NCBI GenBank assembly: GCA_002311745.1
Contig: DBZL01000055.1
Span: 1-64,000 of the forward strand
Length of the DNA stretch: 64,000 bases
Reading direction: 5' to 3'
Origin: Phycisphaerales bacterium UBA1161
GTDB taxonomy: Bacteria > Planctomycetota > Phycisphaerae > Tepidisphaerales > Tepidisphaeraceae
Shown: piece by piece, positions 8,120-15,905 of the stretch
Layout: every line of letters starts with the position of its first letter
Numbering within the stretch: the first letter of the stretch is position 1
Notes under the pieces: generated by a model
Seen by the model: only the letters and a program-made list of their open reading frames with translations
Told to the model about the DNA's origin: nothing
Database searches by the model: none
Translations under genes and position numbers: made by a program

Positions 8120-8986
8120 ATGAAATGGATGAAGCGCATGGTGCTGGCGGTCGTGCTGGTCGTGGTGATCGCGATCGCGGTGGCGTATTTCTCGCTCAAC
8201 TCCGTCATCCGTGCGACGGTGCAGCGTCAGGGCTCGGCGTCGCTGGGGGTGCCGACGACGCTCGACTCGGCGGCGATGTCGCTCTTGGGCGGAAAACTTA
8301 GTCTCAACGGCCTGAACGTGGGCTCTCCGCCCAACTTCAGCGCGCCGCAGATGTTCACCGTCGGCACAGCCAGCGTGCAGGTTCACTACGGCCAGTTGCT
8401 GGGCCATCCAATCCGCATCAACAAAATTGTCATCGACGCTCCCAAGCTGGTGGTGGAGCAGTCGAATCTCAAGCTGAACATCCAGGCGCTGATGGACCAG
8501 AAAACCAAGGCCGCCGAGTCGCCCGCCGCCGGCGGCGCGGAAAAGCCCGCCGAGCCGATGAAGCTGATCATCGACGAACTGGACGTGAACAACGCCCAGG
8601 TGAGCTTCATGCCCGGATTGCCGGGATTGACCACGGCGACGACGGTGCCCGTGCCGTCGCTGGTGCTCAAGAACATCGGCAACGCGGACAACGCGCAAAA
8701 CGGCGCGGCCGTCGGCGACGTGGTCCTGCAAACGGTCACGGCCCTGGCGGGGCAAGCGGGGCAGTCGGGCAACCTGCCGGCACAACTCAAAGGGGCGTTG
8801 TCCAGCGGCTTGCAAGGGGTCGCCCAGCAGTTGGGCCAGTCGTTCGCCAGCCAGTTTCAGTCCGTCACCGGTTCCCTGGGGCAAAACCTCGGCCAAGGTC
8901 TGGGCAACCTGGGCAACAACGCCGGCAAACCGCTTGGGCAGCAACTGAATGATCTGACCAACCCCGGCAATAGCAAAAATAAATGA
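8120..8986 (+). CDS. AsmA-like envelope protein, unknown function
   Basis: A 288-residue protein with one N-terminal membrane anchor (MVLAVVLVVVIAIAVAYFSL) and an exported domain. The layout, with an early SLLGGKLSLNGLNVGSPPNF segment followed by a beta-rich repeat (INKIVIDAPKLVVE; MKLIIDELDVNNAQVSF), is like the start of AsmA/DUF748 outer-membrane-biogenesis proteins. The last 70 residues are low complexity, rich in Gln, Gly, Asn and Leu (GQNLGQGLGNLGNNAG). The start is supported by GGAGG six bases before the ATG. It is monocistronic as far as can be seen, behind the structured noncoding stretch. Confidence 0.7.
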   Translation: MKWMKRMVLAVVLVVVIAIAVAYFSLNSVIRATVQRQGSASLGVPTTLDSAAMSLLGGKLSLNGLNVGSPPNFSAPQMFTVGTASVQVHYGQLLGHPIRINKIVIDAPKLVVEQSNLKLNIQALMDQKTKAAESPAAGGAEKPAEPMKLIIDELDVNNAQVSFMPGLPGLTTATTVPVPSLVLKNIGNADNAQNGAAVGDVVLQTVTALAGQAGQSGNLPAQLKGALSSGLQGVAQQLGQSFASQFQSVTGSLGQNLGQGLGNLGNNAGKPLGQQLNDLTNPGNSKNK

Positions 8987-9090
8987 GCCTTCACGGGCGC
9001 GTCGTCCGCCCGGCGCGCGGCCATCGCACGCTTGCCTGTTGCGCCGGTGAAATCTAGGATGGCCGCGGATCGCTGGACAGGAGTGCGGTC

Positions 9091-10278
9091 ATGACGCGAC
9101 GGTGGTGGCTGTGCGGGGCGATGATTCTTGCGATGTCTTCGGCACTGCTGGCGCGTCAAGGGGTGGTCAAGACCAAGGACGGACAAACGCTTGAAGGGGA
9201 CGTCAACGAAACGGCGGCAGCCGATACGGTTTCGGTGACGATTCACGGGGCCCAAGTGCTGCTGCCGCGGTCGGACATTGCCTCCATCGATTACGGCGGG
9301 GATTGGCAGGAGTTTAACAAACGCTTCGACGCCCTGGCGCCGACGGACGTGCGCGGGCGGCTGGACCTGGCACAGTGGGCGCTGCAGCGCAATATGTACG
9401 AAGCGGCGCGTCGGGCGACGGAGGATGCCCGGCGGATCGAACCGGACAACGCCGAGGCGGCGCTGCTGCTCAAGACCATTCAAAGCCAGCAGGTCATGCA
9501 AAGCCGTCAAGCCGCGACGACCCGGCGGACCATCCCCGTCATCCCCCCTTCGGCCCCGCCACCCGCTGCGTCGCCGCCGCGATATTTGAGCAACGAGGAT
9601 GTCAATCTCATTCGTCAGACCGAGCTTCGGACCGACGACATCGTGCCCATCAAGTTCGTGGGCGACGTGCGGCAGCGGTACCTGACGGCCGTGGACCAAG
9701 ATCGGGGCGCCTTCCTGGCCGCCGCGCCGGTTGACCAGGCGATTCAAATCATCCAGACCGGCGATGCGCGCTTGACGCGGGATGTGCGCATCGGGGGCGA
9801 TCCCCGCCCGCTGGGGCAATTCCAGGCCCGCATTCAAAAGCGGGTTGTCGTGGGCTGCGCGGCCGGCGGGTGCCACGGCGGCAACAGCGGCGCGGGTGGG
9901 TTGTTCCTTTATTCCGACACGCCCGACACGGCCGCGTGGTACACGAACTTTTACATCCTTCAGATGTATAAGACGCAGATCAACGCGCCGCCCAGCGTCT
10001 GGGGCCAAGGCCCGGCCGAGAGGTCGATGCTGGATCGCATACATCCCACGCAGTCGCTGCTGGTGCAGTTCGGTCTGCCGGCGTCATTGGCGGCCACGCC
10101 GCATCCCCGGGTCGCCGGATGGCAGCCGATCTTCAGCAGCCAAAACGACCCGGCGTATCTGGATATGGTTCAATGGATCGGCTCGCTCAAGCCGGTTGAG
10201 CCGGATTACCAGATCCAGTTTGAGCTTCCCAAGCCCAGCGCGTCTACGAGGCGGGCGTCCGGCGCGGCGCCGCACTGA
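9091..10278 (+). CDS. secreted protein with a CX4CH motif, unknown function
   Basis: A 395-residue protein with a Sec-type signal peptide (LCGAMILAMSSALLARQG). A beta-rich segment at residues 25-70 (VKTKDGQTLEGDV ... RSDIASIDYGG) leads into a helical, TPR-like stretch (AQWALQRNMYEAARRATEDA), then a Pro/Ala-rich linker near residue 150. The C-terminal domain contains GCAAGGCHGG with Cys256, Cys261 and His262, a CX4CH arrangement that resembles a variant c-type haem site. Trp- and Tyr-rich sequence follows. A periplasmic cytochrome-like or metal-binding role is a guess. The next gene begins 13 bp downstream. Confidence 0.7.
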   Translation: MTRRWWLCGAMILAMSSALLARQGVVKTKDGQTLEGDVNETAAADTVSVTIHGAQVLLPRSDIASIDYGGDWQEFNKRFDALAPTDVRGRLDLAQWALQRNMYEAARRATEDARRIEPDNAEAALLLKTIQSQQVMQSRQAATTRRTIPVIPPSAPPPAASPPRYLSNEDVNLIRQTELRTDDIVPIKFVGDVRQRYLTAVDQDRGAFLAAAPVDQAIQIIQTGDARLTRDVRIGGDPRPLGQFQARIQKRVVVGCAAGGCHGGNSGAGGLFLYSDTPDTAAWYTNFYILQMYKTQINAPPSVWGQGPAERSMLDRIHPTQSLLVQFGLPASLAATPHPRVAGWQPIFSSQNDPAYLDMVQWIGSLKPVEPDYQIQFELPKPSASTRRASGAAPH

Positions 10279-10291
10279 AATCGGTCCTAAC

Positions 10292-10747
10292 GTGTCACCG
10301 CTGCACTACCTGATCCTGGTGATGTTCATGACCGCCGGGGCGGCCGTTGCCCAGGCGATTTCGACCCTTGGCCATCGCCGCGGTCTTCGCCGGTTGGCCG
10401 GGCGGTGGCAGATGCATTTTGCCGCCGCCGACCGCCTGCGACTGGCCGACCGCATCGCCGAAAAACTCCCCGTTCTTGGCGCGGCCAACGTATGCGTGAT
10501 GGACCTGCTGTTCTGCACGGTCGAGGACACGCACCAGTACCTGTTCACGGTGGAATACGGCGTGGGCGTGGTGCGTGGCAAACATCGCCGCTATCGTGTC
10601 GCCGGCTTTGCCGAACCGGTCCGGCGCGGCGCCCCAGCGGCCGATTTCTCCCTGACCGTGGCGCCGCAGGAGTTGCCCCTGGCCGCGGCCTACCAATACG
10701 TTCGCGATGCCTTGAACCGTCCCGGGGCGCCGCCGCGGCCCGTATAA
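10292..10747 (+). CDS. small membrane-anchored protein, unknown function
   Basis: About 151 residues from a GTG at 10292 (ATG at 10322 is an alternative). An N-terminal hydrophobic helix (YLILVMFMTAGAAVAQAI) precedes a soluble domain that is mixed alpha/beta, with VCVMDLLFCTVEDTHQYLF and GVGVVRGKHRRYRVAGF. Neither start has a clear ribosome-binding site, so translation may be coupled to the CX4CH protein gene 13 bp upstream. The tyrA gene starts 19 bp downstream. I do not recognise a family. Confidence 0.6.
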   Translation: MSPLHYLILVMFMTAGAAVAQAISTLGHRRGLRRLAGRWQMHFAAADRLRLADRIAEKLPVLGAANVCVMDLLFCTVEDTHQYLFTVEYGVGVVRGKHRRYRVAGFAEPVRRGAPAADFSLTVAPQELPLAAAYQYVRDALNRPGAPPRPV

Positions 10748-10748
10748 T
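10743..10748 (+). promoter_or_regulatory. -10 hexamer upstream of tyrA
   Basis: A perfect TATAAT overlaps the stop codon of the preceding gene and ends 18 nt before the tyrA ATG, which would give a leader of about 12 nt. No -35 box is evident. Confidence 0.4.
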
Positions 10749-10766
10749 GCGAGACCCAGTTGAGCT

Positions 10767-11636
10767 ATGCAGCCTCGGCAACTGACCATCCTGGGTGTGG
10801 GATTGCTGGGCGGATCGATCGGCCTGGCGATGCGGTCGGCCGCGCCGCGGTGCCGCATCATCGGCTGGGGCCACCGTCTTCAGAGCCTGCAGCTCGCCCG
10901 CCAAATGGGCGCCATCGACCAGGCCGAAACCGACCTCGCGGCCGCCGTCGCACGCTCGGACATGGTCATCCTCTGCACGCCGATCGGCACGTTCGAAACC
11001 ATCCTGCGGCAAATCGCTTCCGGCCTTTCTCGCGGATGTCTGGTGACGGACGTGGGCAGCACCAAGCGGTCGATCGTCCGCTGGGCCGATTCGATCCTGG
11101 ATAAGAAAGTGAATTTCGTGGCCAGCCACCCGATAGCCGGCAGCGACAGGCGCGGCGTCGAGTTCGCGCGCGCGGATTTGTTCAAAAACCACCTGTGCAT
11201 CGTCACGCCCACCTCCACCACCCGAGCGACCGCGCTCAAGGCCATCGGATCGTTCTGGAAAATGCTGGGGATGCGCGTGGCGCAGCTCAGCGCGGACGAG
11301 CACGATCGGCTTCTGGCGGATGTCAGCCATCTGCCGCATCTTCTGGCCGCGGCGCTGGTGGCGATGCAGGATGAGCCGGCCTTGCGGCTTTGCGGCCAGG
11401 GGTTCTTGGATGCCACGCGAATCGCCGGGGGCGATGGCGGCTTGTGGCGCGACATTCTCCTGGACAACGCTGACAACCTGCGCGGCGGCATGACCCGCTT
11501 CCAGGCCGAGGTTAGCCGGGTGATGAATATGCTGGAATCCGGCGAGCCCGATGCGCTACGCAACTGGCTCAGCGCCGCCGCCCAACGCAGACAAATTCTG
11601 GTAGATCAAAAACTGCGCGAAATGAGGGCGGATTAG
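10767..11636 (+). CDS. tyrA: prephenate dehydrogenase
   Basis: Oxidatively decarboxylates prephenate (or arogenate) in tyrosine synthesis, using NAD(P). The 289-residue protein opens with the dinucleotide-binding motif GVGLLGGSIGLAM. It continues with VILCTPIGTFETIL, VTDVGSTKRSIV and the substrate-binding SHPIAGSDRRGVEFA, whose histidine is the catalytic one, and ends with the helical dimerisation domain (LLADVSHLPHLLAAAL, FLDATRIAGGDGGLWRDI). No chorismate mutase or ACT domain is fused. No other aromatic-pathway gene is adjacent. Confidence 0.95.
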   Translation: MQPRQLTILGVGLLGGSIGLAMRSAAPRCRIIGWGHRLQSLQLARQMGAIDQAETDLAAAVARSDMVILCTPIGTFETILRQIASGLSRGCLVTDVGSTKRSIVRWADSILDKKVNFVASHPIAGSDRRGVEFARADLFKNHLCIVTPTSTTRATALKAIGSFWKMLGMRVAQLSADEHDRLLADVSHLPHLLAAALVAMQDEPALRLCGQGFLDATRIAGGDGGLWRDILLDNADNLRGGMTRFQAEVSRVMNMLESGEPDALRNWLSAAAQRRQILVDQKLREMRAD

Positions 11637-11924
11637 TCAACCGGTTTTTTGAAAGATCTTGCGATATATCGTCCTCGCGGGTCCGCCAGAAGGGGGTCTT
11701 TCTCATTTTGAGACACATGAGCGAATGTTGGATATTGTCGCTATTTTGTAAGCCATTGTCGCAAATACCGATATCATTTTATCGATATTTTTGCTTGGCC
11801 ATCCTACCAACCTGACTGATTTCAGTTGACTTGATCCGATTGGAGGGTATTTCTGATTGTTGTAGGCCATTCTTCGGACAAACAGTGCCCTAATTGGGCA
11901 GGTGTGGGAGCGGAGGAAATAAGG
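11637..11924 (+). promoter_or_regulatory. AT-rich leader/promoter region of the PEP-CTERM peptidase gene
   Basis: A 288-bp gap that is clearly more AT-rich than its surroundings. It holds two copies of ATTGTCGC around 11730-11760, an imperfect palindrome ATATCattttaTCGATAT near 11770, and a possible sigma70-type promoter: TTGACT (11826-11831), 16-bp spacer, TATTTC (11848-11853). The promoter guess is weak. Confidence 0.3.
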
Positions 11925-13661
11925 ATGGGTAAATGCACGAAACGGCGTTCAGCGCTGAAGCTGGCCGTCGTCTTGGCGTGGATCGTCACCGCCGCAGCCC
12001 CGGCATTCGGACTAATCAGCTACGACAATAGCACCGACATCGGCCAATTCATCGGGGCCAACACATTCTACAACAACGGTTATACGGGCAGCGGCGCGTT
12101 CGTGGCCAACATCGAGGCCGGCTACGTTTGGGATGGGCACGTAACCCTGACCAACGTGACGACCCATTTGCCGCAGGATACATCAACCAAGGGCGATTTC
12201 GACATGCACGCGACGGAGGTCGGCTCGGCCATCGCCGGGCAGGGCAGCGTCGTCCAGGCGAGGGGCATCGCTTATAGCGCGACCCTCTGGACCGGCGCCA
12301 TCGCCACCAGTTGGAACAGCGCAGGCACCGGCAATTACTCCACTAGCTTCAACATCTCTGCATCCTCGTTCACCGTGCCCTATCTGGCCGCTCTGATCAA
12401 CGGCGTCAACGGGCAGACGGCGGATGTGATCAACAGTTCCTACACCAGTTCAGCCGGCGAGAGCGGCTTTATTGCAGGAGCTGGCCAGTACCAATACGCC
12501 GTGGCCATGGACTCGCTGATCAATAGCAGCGGCAAACTGGTGGTCTTCTCCGCGGGCAATCTCGGTCCGACCACGAATACGATCGGTTATCCGGCTTCGG
12601 GCACCAACACGTTCGACGTCGGAGCATTGACGTCGGATACCTCTTCGCCGGAGTACGGCTCCATCGCCAGCTTCTCCAGCGTATCCCCGTCCGATTTCTT
12701 CGTCCCCTCCGACGCCAGCGGCAGTACGGGCAAAATGTGGACCGGCGTGCGGGCCCGCGTGGACATCACCGCTCCCGGCACCAACTTGGACCTGGCTTAC
12801 TACGGCGGGGCAACCGGCGGCAACATCTTCGGTGGACCGACCAGACCCGACAACGATTTGGACATCACCAACCAGGCGGGCACCAGCTTTGCCGCCCCCA
12901 TCGTCGCCGGTGGCGCCGCCCTGGTCGTAGAGGTCGGCAAGGCCTTGTACTCCTCCGATACCCACGCCACCGACGGCCGCGTGCTCAAGGCGGTCCTCAT
13001 GAACAGCGCCGACAAGCCCGTCGGCTGGAACAACGGCCAGTCGCTGGTCAGCAATGTCGTCACCACCACGCAGTCGCTGGACTACACCTACGGGGCGGGC
13101 ATGCTCAATTTGTCCAAAGCCTACGCCCAATACACCTCGGGCACGCCCGATATTTCCAGTCTCACCGGCGGCAGCGTGCAGTCCACCGGGTGGGCCTATG
13201 GCCAGATCACCCACATCAATGGCGGCACCGCCAAGAATGATTACACGATTACGGGTTCGCTGGCCGCCGGAAGCATCATGAATGCCACGCTGGACTGGTA
13301 TTCCGATGAAAAAACCGACGCCAACGGACTCAATCCGTCCTTCGGCAGCTTCGACAACCTCGATCTGCGCGTTTATTTGGTGGGCGCGTCACCCACGTTG
13401 GTTGCCCAGTCCGACAGCACATACAACTCGGCCGAGGAATTGTCCTTCGCTCTGCCCTCCAGCGGCTCGTACATGGTCGAGGTGCTGGAGACCAACTACT
13501 TGTGGAACTTCGTTAGCGACACCACGACGAGTTACGGCCTGGCCTGGAGCGTTGCCGTTCCCGAGCCGACCATCGCTTCGGTGATCATTCTGGGGAGCAT
13601 GACGGTTCTAATACGCCGCCGCCGTGTCGCCGCCTCCATCGGCTCTGGCCTCGCCGCGTAA
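11925..13661 (+). CDS. S8 (subtilisin-like) peptidase with PEP-CTERM anchor
   Basis: A 578-residue exported protein. The ATG at 11925 has GGAGG nine bases upstream and gives a signal peptide (LAVVLAWIVTAAAPAFG); a GTG at 11904 is in frame but less likely. Subtilase motifs: the catalytic-Asp block reads VANIEAGYVWDGH, with Glu where Asp is expected; the His block is DMHATEVGSAIAG; the Asn oxyanion block is likely DVINSSYTSS; the Ser block is GTSFAAPIVAGGAAL. A beta-rich proprotein-convertase-like domain follows. The C-terminus is VPEPTIASVIILG, a hydrophobic helix and RRRRVAA, a PEP-CTERM sorting signal implying exosortase processing. Activity is uncertain because of the Asp-to-Glu change. Confidence 0.86.
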   Translation: MGKCTKRRSALKLAVVLAWIVTAAAPAFGLISYDNSTDIGQFIGANTFYNNGYTGSGAFVANIEAGYVWDGHVTLTNVTTHLPQDTSTKGDFDMHATEVGSAIAGQGSVVQARGIAYSATLWTGAIATSWNSAGTGNYSTSFNISASSFTVPYLAALINGVNGQTADVINSSYTSSAGESGFIAGAGQYQYAVAMDSLINSSGKLVVFSAGNLGPTTNTIGYPASGTNTFDVGALTSDTSSPEYGSIASFSSVSPSDFFVPSDASGSTGKMWTGVRARVDITAPGTNLDLAYYGGATGGNIFGGPTRPDNDLDITNQAGTSFAAPIVAGGAALVVEVGKALYSSDTHATDGRVLKAVLMNSADKPVGWNNGQSLVSNVVTTTQSLDYTYGAGMLNLSKAYAQYTSGTPDISSLTGGSVQSTGWAYGQITHINGGTAKNDYTITGSLAAGSIMNATLDWYSDEKTDANGLNPSFGSFDNLDLRVYLVGASPTLVAQSDSTYNSAEELSFALPSSGSYMVEVLETNYLWNFVSDTTTSYGLAWSVAVPEPTIASVIILGSMTVLIRRRRVAASIGSGLAA

Positions 13662-13734
13662 TATTGGCTTCACCCCGTGAAACGTTACCGCCGGCCGCGC
13701 TATCCCTCGCCCGCGGCGCGCTCGTGCAGAGCTT

Positions 13735-14073
13735 CTACGGCAGCAGGTCGGGGGGGATTCCCAGATCGCCGGCGGCTTTTTGCATCTCCTGGCGCATCAG
13801 CTCGGCGGCCTTGGCCTGGGCGGCGCTGATCGCGGCGGTGATGACGTCCTCCAACATCTCCGTGTCGCTGGGGTCGATCTTGGTCTTGTCGATACGAAGC
13901 TTCACCAGTTCCAATTTTCCGTTGACGGTGGCCTCGACCATGCCGCCGCCGGCGTCGGCACTGACCTGCTTGCGCGATAACTCCTCCTGGAGAGCTCCGA
14001 GTTTTTCCTGAATCTGGCGGCTCTGCTTCAGCAGGTCGGCCAGGCTGCCCAGGTTCTTCAGCGCATCGAACAC
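13735..14073 (-). CDS. ybaB: YbaB/EbfC family nucleoid-associated protein
   Basis: A 112-residue DNA-binding protein with the family's long N-terminal helix (LLKQSRQIQEKLGALQEELS) and the GMVEATVNGKLELVKLRID beta core, followed by the second helix (AAISAAQAKAAELMRQEM). It lies 12 bp downstream of dnaX, the pairing found in most bacteria (dnaX-ybaB-recR), and is surely cotranscribed with it. recR is not present next to it here. Acts as a nucleoid-associated protein; its precise role in replication or repair is unsettled. Confidence 0.94.
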   Translation of the reverse strand: MFDALKNLGSLADLLKQSRQIQEKLGALQEELSRKQVSADAGGGMVEATVNGKLELVKLRIDKTKIDPSDTEMLEDVITAAISAAQAKAAELMRQEMQKAAGDLGIPPDLLP

Positions 14074-14085
14074 GAGCTTGTCCTT

Positions 14086-15777
14086 TCATTCGCTGCGGAT
14101 GATCTCGCCGCCGAATTCGTTGAGCACGGCTTGCACCAAGGGGTCGTTTTTCACTTCCGGAGGGATTTCCACGGAAACGCGCGGAGCCGGGGGCGGCGGT
14201 GCCGGCGACGCTTCGGGCGGTGGCATGGATTTATTGGGCGCGGTCGATGGATGAGGCGAGTTGGACGGGTCGGCCGGATCAGCGGCGACTTCAAAGCGGA
14301 CGCTGATGTCCTGGCCGCACAATTGCGAGAGTGCATGGGCGACGGTTTCGCGCTTGCCGTTGACGGACCACATTTTGGCGAAGGTGGCGTTTTCGCTGTT
14401 GAATCGGATGACGGCCTGGCCGTCGGCCAATTCAGCCAGCTCGGCCAGGGACAAGCCGGCGGCCAGGGCGGAATTGGTCGGCCGAATCATCTCCAGCAGG
14501 CGCGACCAGATTTGCCCCGCCTCACCGCCCGGCTGGGGCGACGACGGTGCGGAGGACGTCGCTTCGACCGGCGTGGCCGCCGCGAACAAAGACGCGGGCG
14601 ATTCAGCCTCTACCGCGTGCGGGGGCTTTTTTTTTACGGCGTCGGGCGTCTGGCCGGATAGAAGCCGGCTGATGGAGGCGAATTGCTCGGCCAGCGTCAG
14701 GCGGAGCAGGGTGGCGTCGAGCACGGCCCGGCCGGTCTGGTTGTGGCGCAGATTTCGGCGCAGCTCTTCGAGGATGGCGATGTCCTGGGTGAGAAGGAGG
14801 GGATCGAATTTGGCGGCTTGTGCGGCCAGGTCCGCCTCGCGGACGCCGGGAACATCCAGCAGATCGCTGTCCGGCCCGCAGGTGCGCGCGATCAGCAGGT
14901 TGCGCAGATGGTCCGTCAGGGCGGCCAGAAGGACGTCGGGCGACAGTCCCGAGGAAATCATGCTCTGGACTTGACAGAGGACGCCCTTGGCATCGCCGGA
15001 GCCGATGGCCTCGGCCAATTGCCAGATGAGCTGCGATCGGGGCAGGCCGAGCATGCGCTGGATCATTTCACTGCTGAGGTGCGTTTCGCCCAGGCTGAGC
15101 AGGCGGTCCAGGAGGGACAGGGCGTCGCGCATGGAGCCGGCGCCGGCGCGGGCGATCAGGGCCAGGGCATCGTCCTCCGCCTCGATTTTTTCCTTTTTGC
15201 AGATGTCTTTCAGATGAGCGGCGATGTCCTTGGCGGCGATGTCGCGGAAGTCGTAGCGTTGGCAGCGTGAGAGGATGGTGGGCAGGACCTTTTCCGGCTC
15301 GGTGGTGGCCAGGACGAACTTGACGTGCTCGGGCGGCTCTTCGAGGGTTTTGAGCAGGGCGTTGAAGGCCGACTTACTGAGCATGTGGACTTCGTCGATG
15401 ATGTAGACCTTGAAGCGGCTGCGGGCCGGTCGGTACTGGCTGTTTTCGATGATCTCGCGGACGTTGTCGACGCCGGTGTGGCTGGCGGCGTCGATCTCGA
15501 TGACGTCAATGTCCTCGCCGCGTGCGATCGCCTGGCAGGTGTCGCAGGTTCCGCAAGGATTGGGGGTGGGAGCGGCGGCCGCTTGGCAATTGAGCGCCTT
15601 GGCGAGGATGCGGGCCATGCTGGTTTTTCCGGTGCCGCGCGTGCCGCAGAAGAGAAACGCGTGCGCCAGGCGGGACGACTCGATGGCCTTCTTGAGGGTC
15701 TGCGCGATGTGCTGTTGGCCCACGATCTGATCGAACGTGGCCGAGCGGTAACGGCGCGCCAGAACGGTGTAGGACAT
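14086..15777 (-). CDS. dnaX: DNA polymerase III subunits gamma and tau
   Basis: Clamp-loader ATPase of 563 residues. Visible in order: YRSATFDQIVGQQHI, Walker A GTRGTGKTS, a zinc-binding cysteine set (CGTCDTC), DEVHMLSKSAFNALLKTLEEPP with Walker B, sensor 1 (ATTEPEKVLPTILSRCQRY), and GSMRDALSLLDRLLSL. A Pro/Ala/Ser-rich linker leads to the tau C-terminal domain (AVIRFNSENATFAKMW). ybaB follows immediately. The start is opposite the gyrA leader; a TAAACT hexamer ends 14 nt before the ATG. Confidence 0.97.
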   Translation of the reverse strand: MSYTVLARRYRSATFDQIVGQQHIAQTLKKAIESSRLAHAFLFCGTRGTGKTSMARILAKALNCQAAAAPTPNPCGTCDTCQAIARGEDIDVIEIDAASHTGVDNVREIIENSQYRPARSRFKVYIIDEVHMLSKSAFNALLKTLEEPPEHVKFVLATTEPEKVLPTILSRCQRYDFRDIAAKDIAAHLKDICKKEKIEAEDDALALIARAGAGSMRDALSLLDRLLSLGETHLSSEMIQRMLGLPRSQLIWQLAEAIGSGDAKGVLCQVQSMISSGLSPDVLLAALTDHLRNLLIARTCGPDSDLLDVPGVREADLAAQAAKFDPLLLTQDIAILEELRRNLRHNQTGRAVLDATLLRLTLAEQFASISRLLSGQTPDAVKKKPPHAVEAESPASLFAAATPVEATSSAPSSPQPGGEAGQIWSRLLEMIRPTNSALAAGLSLAELAELADGQAVIRFNSENATFAKMWSVNGKRETVAHALSQLCGQDISVRFEVAADPADPSNSPHPSTAPNKSMPPPEASPAPPPPAPRVSVEIPPEVKNDPLVQAVLNEFGGEIIRSE

Positions 15778-15813
15778 GGTTAGGGGGAGCCAGTTTAGCA
15801 GACCAAGCCTGTG

Positions 15814-15856
15814 AGCGAAACGTGAAGACGTTTGACGTCTTCACGCTTCGCTTTTT
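15814..15856 (+). terminator. terminator-shaped hairpin in the dnaX-gyrA divergent gap
   Basis: A 17-bp stem with one mismatch (15814-15830 with 15836-15852), a 5-nt TTTGA loop, then TTTTT at 15852-15856. In the plus direction this has the shape of an intrinsic terminator. It lies 50 bp before the gyrA start and 37 bp from the divergent dnaX start, where no upstream plus-strand gene needs terminating. It could attenuate gyrA transcription, or stop antisense transcription that has come through dnaX. Confidence 0.55.
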
Positions 15857-15905
15857 GGCCCCAAATCCTCTAAAATTCCCGGGTTCCTCACGAGCAGCGC
15901 TTTCT

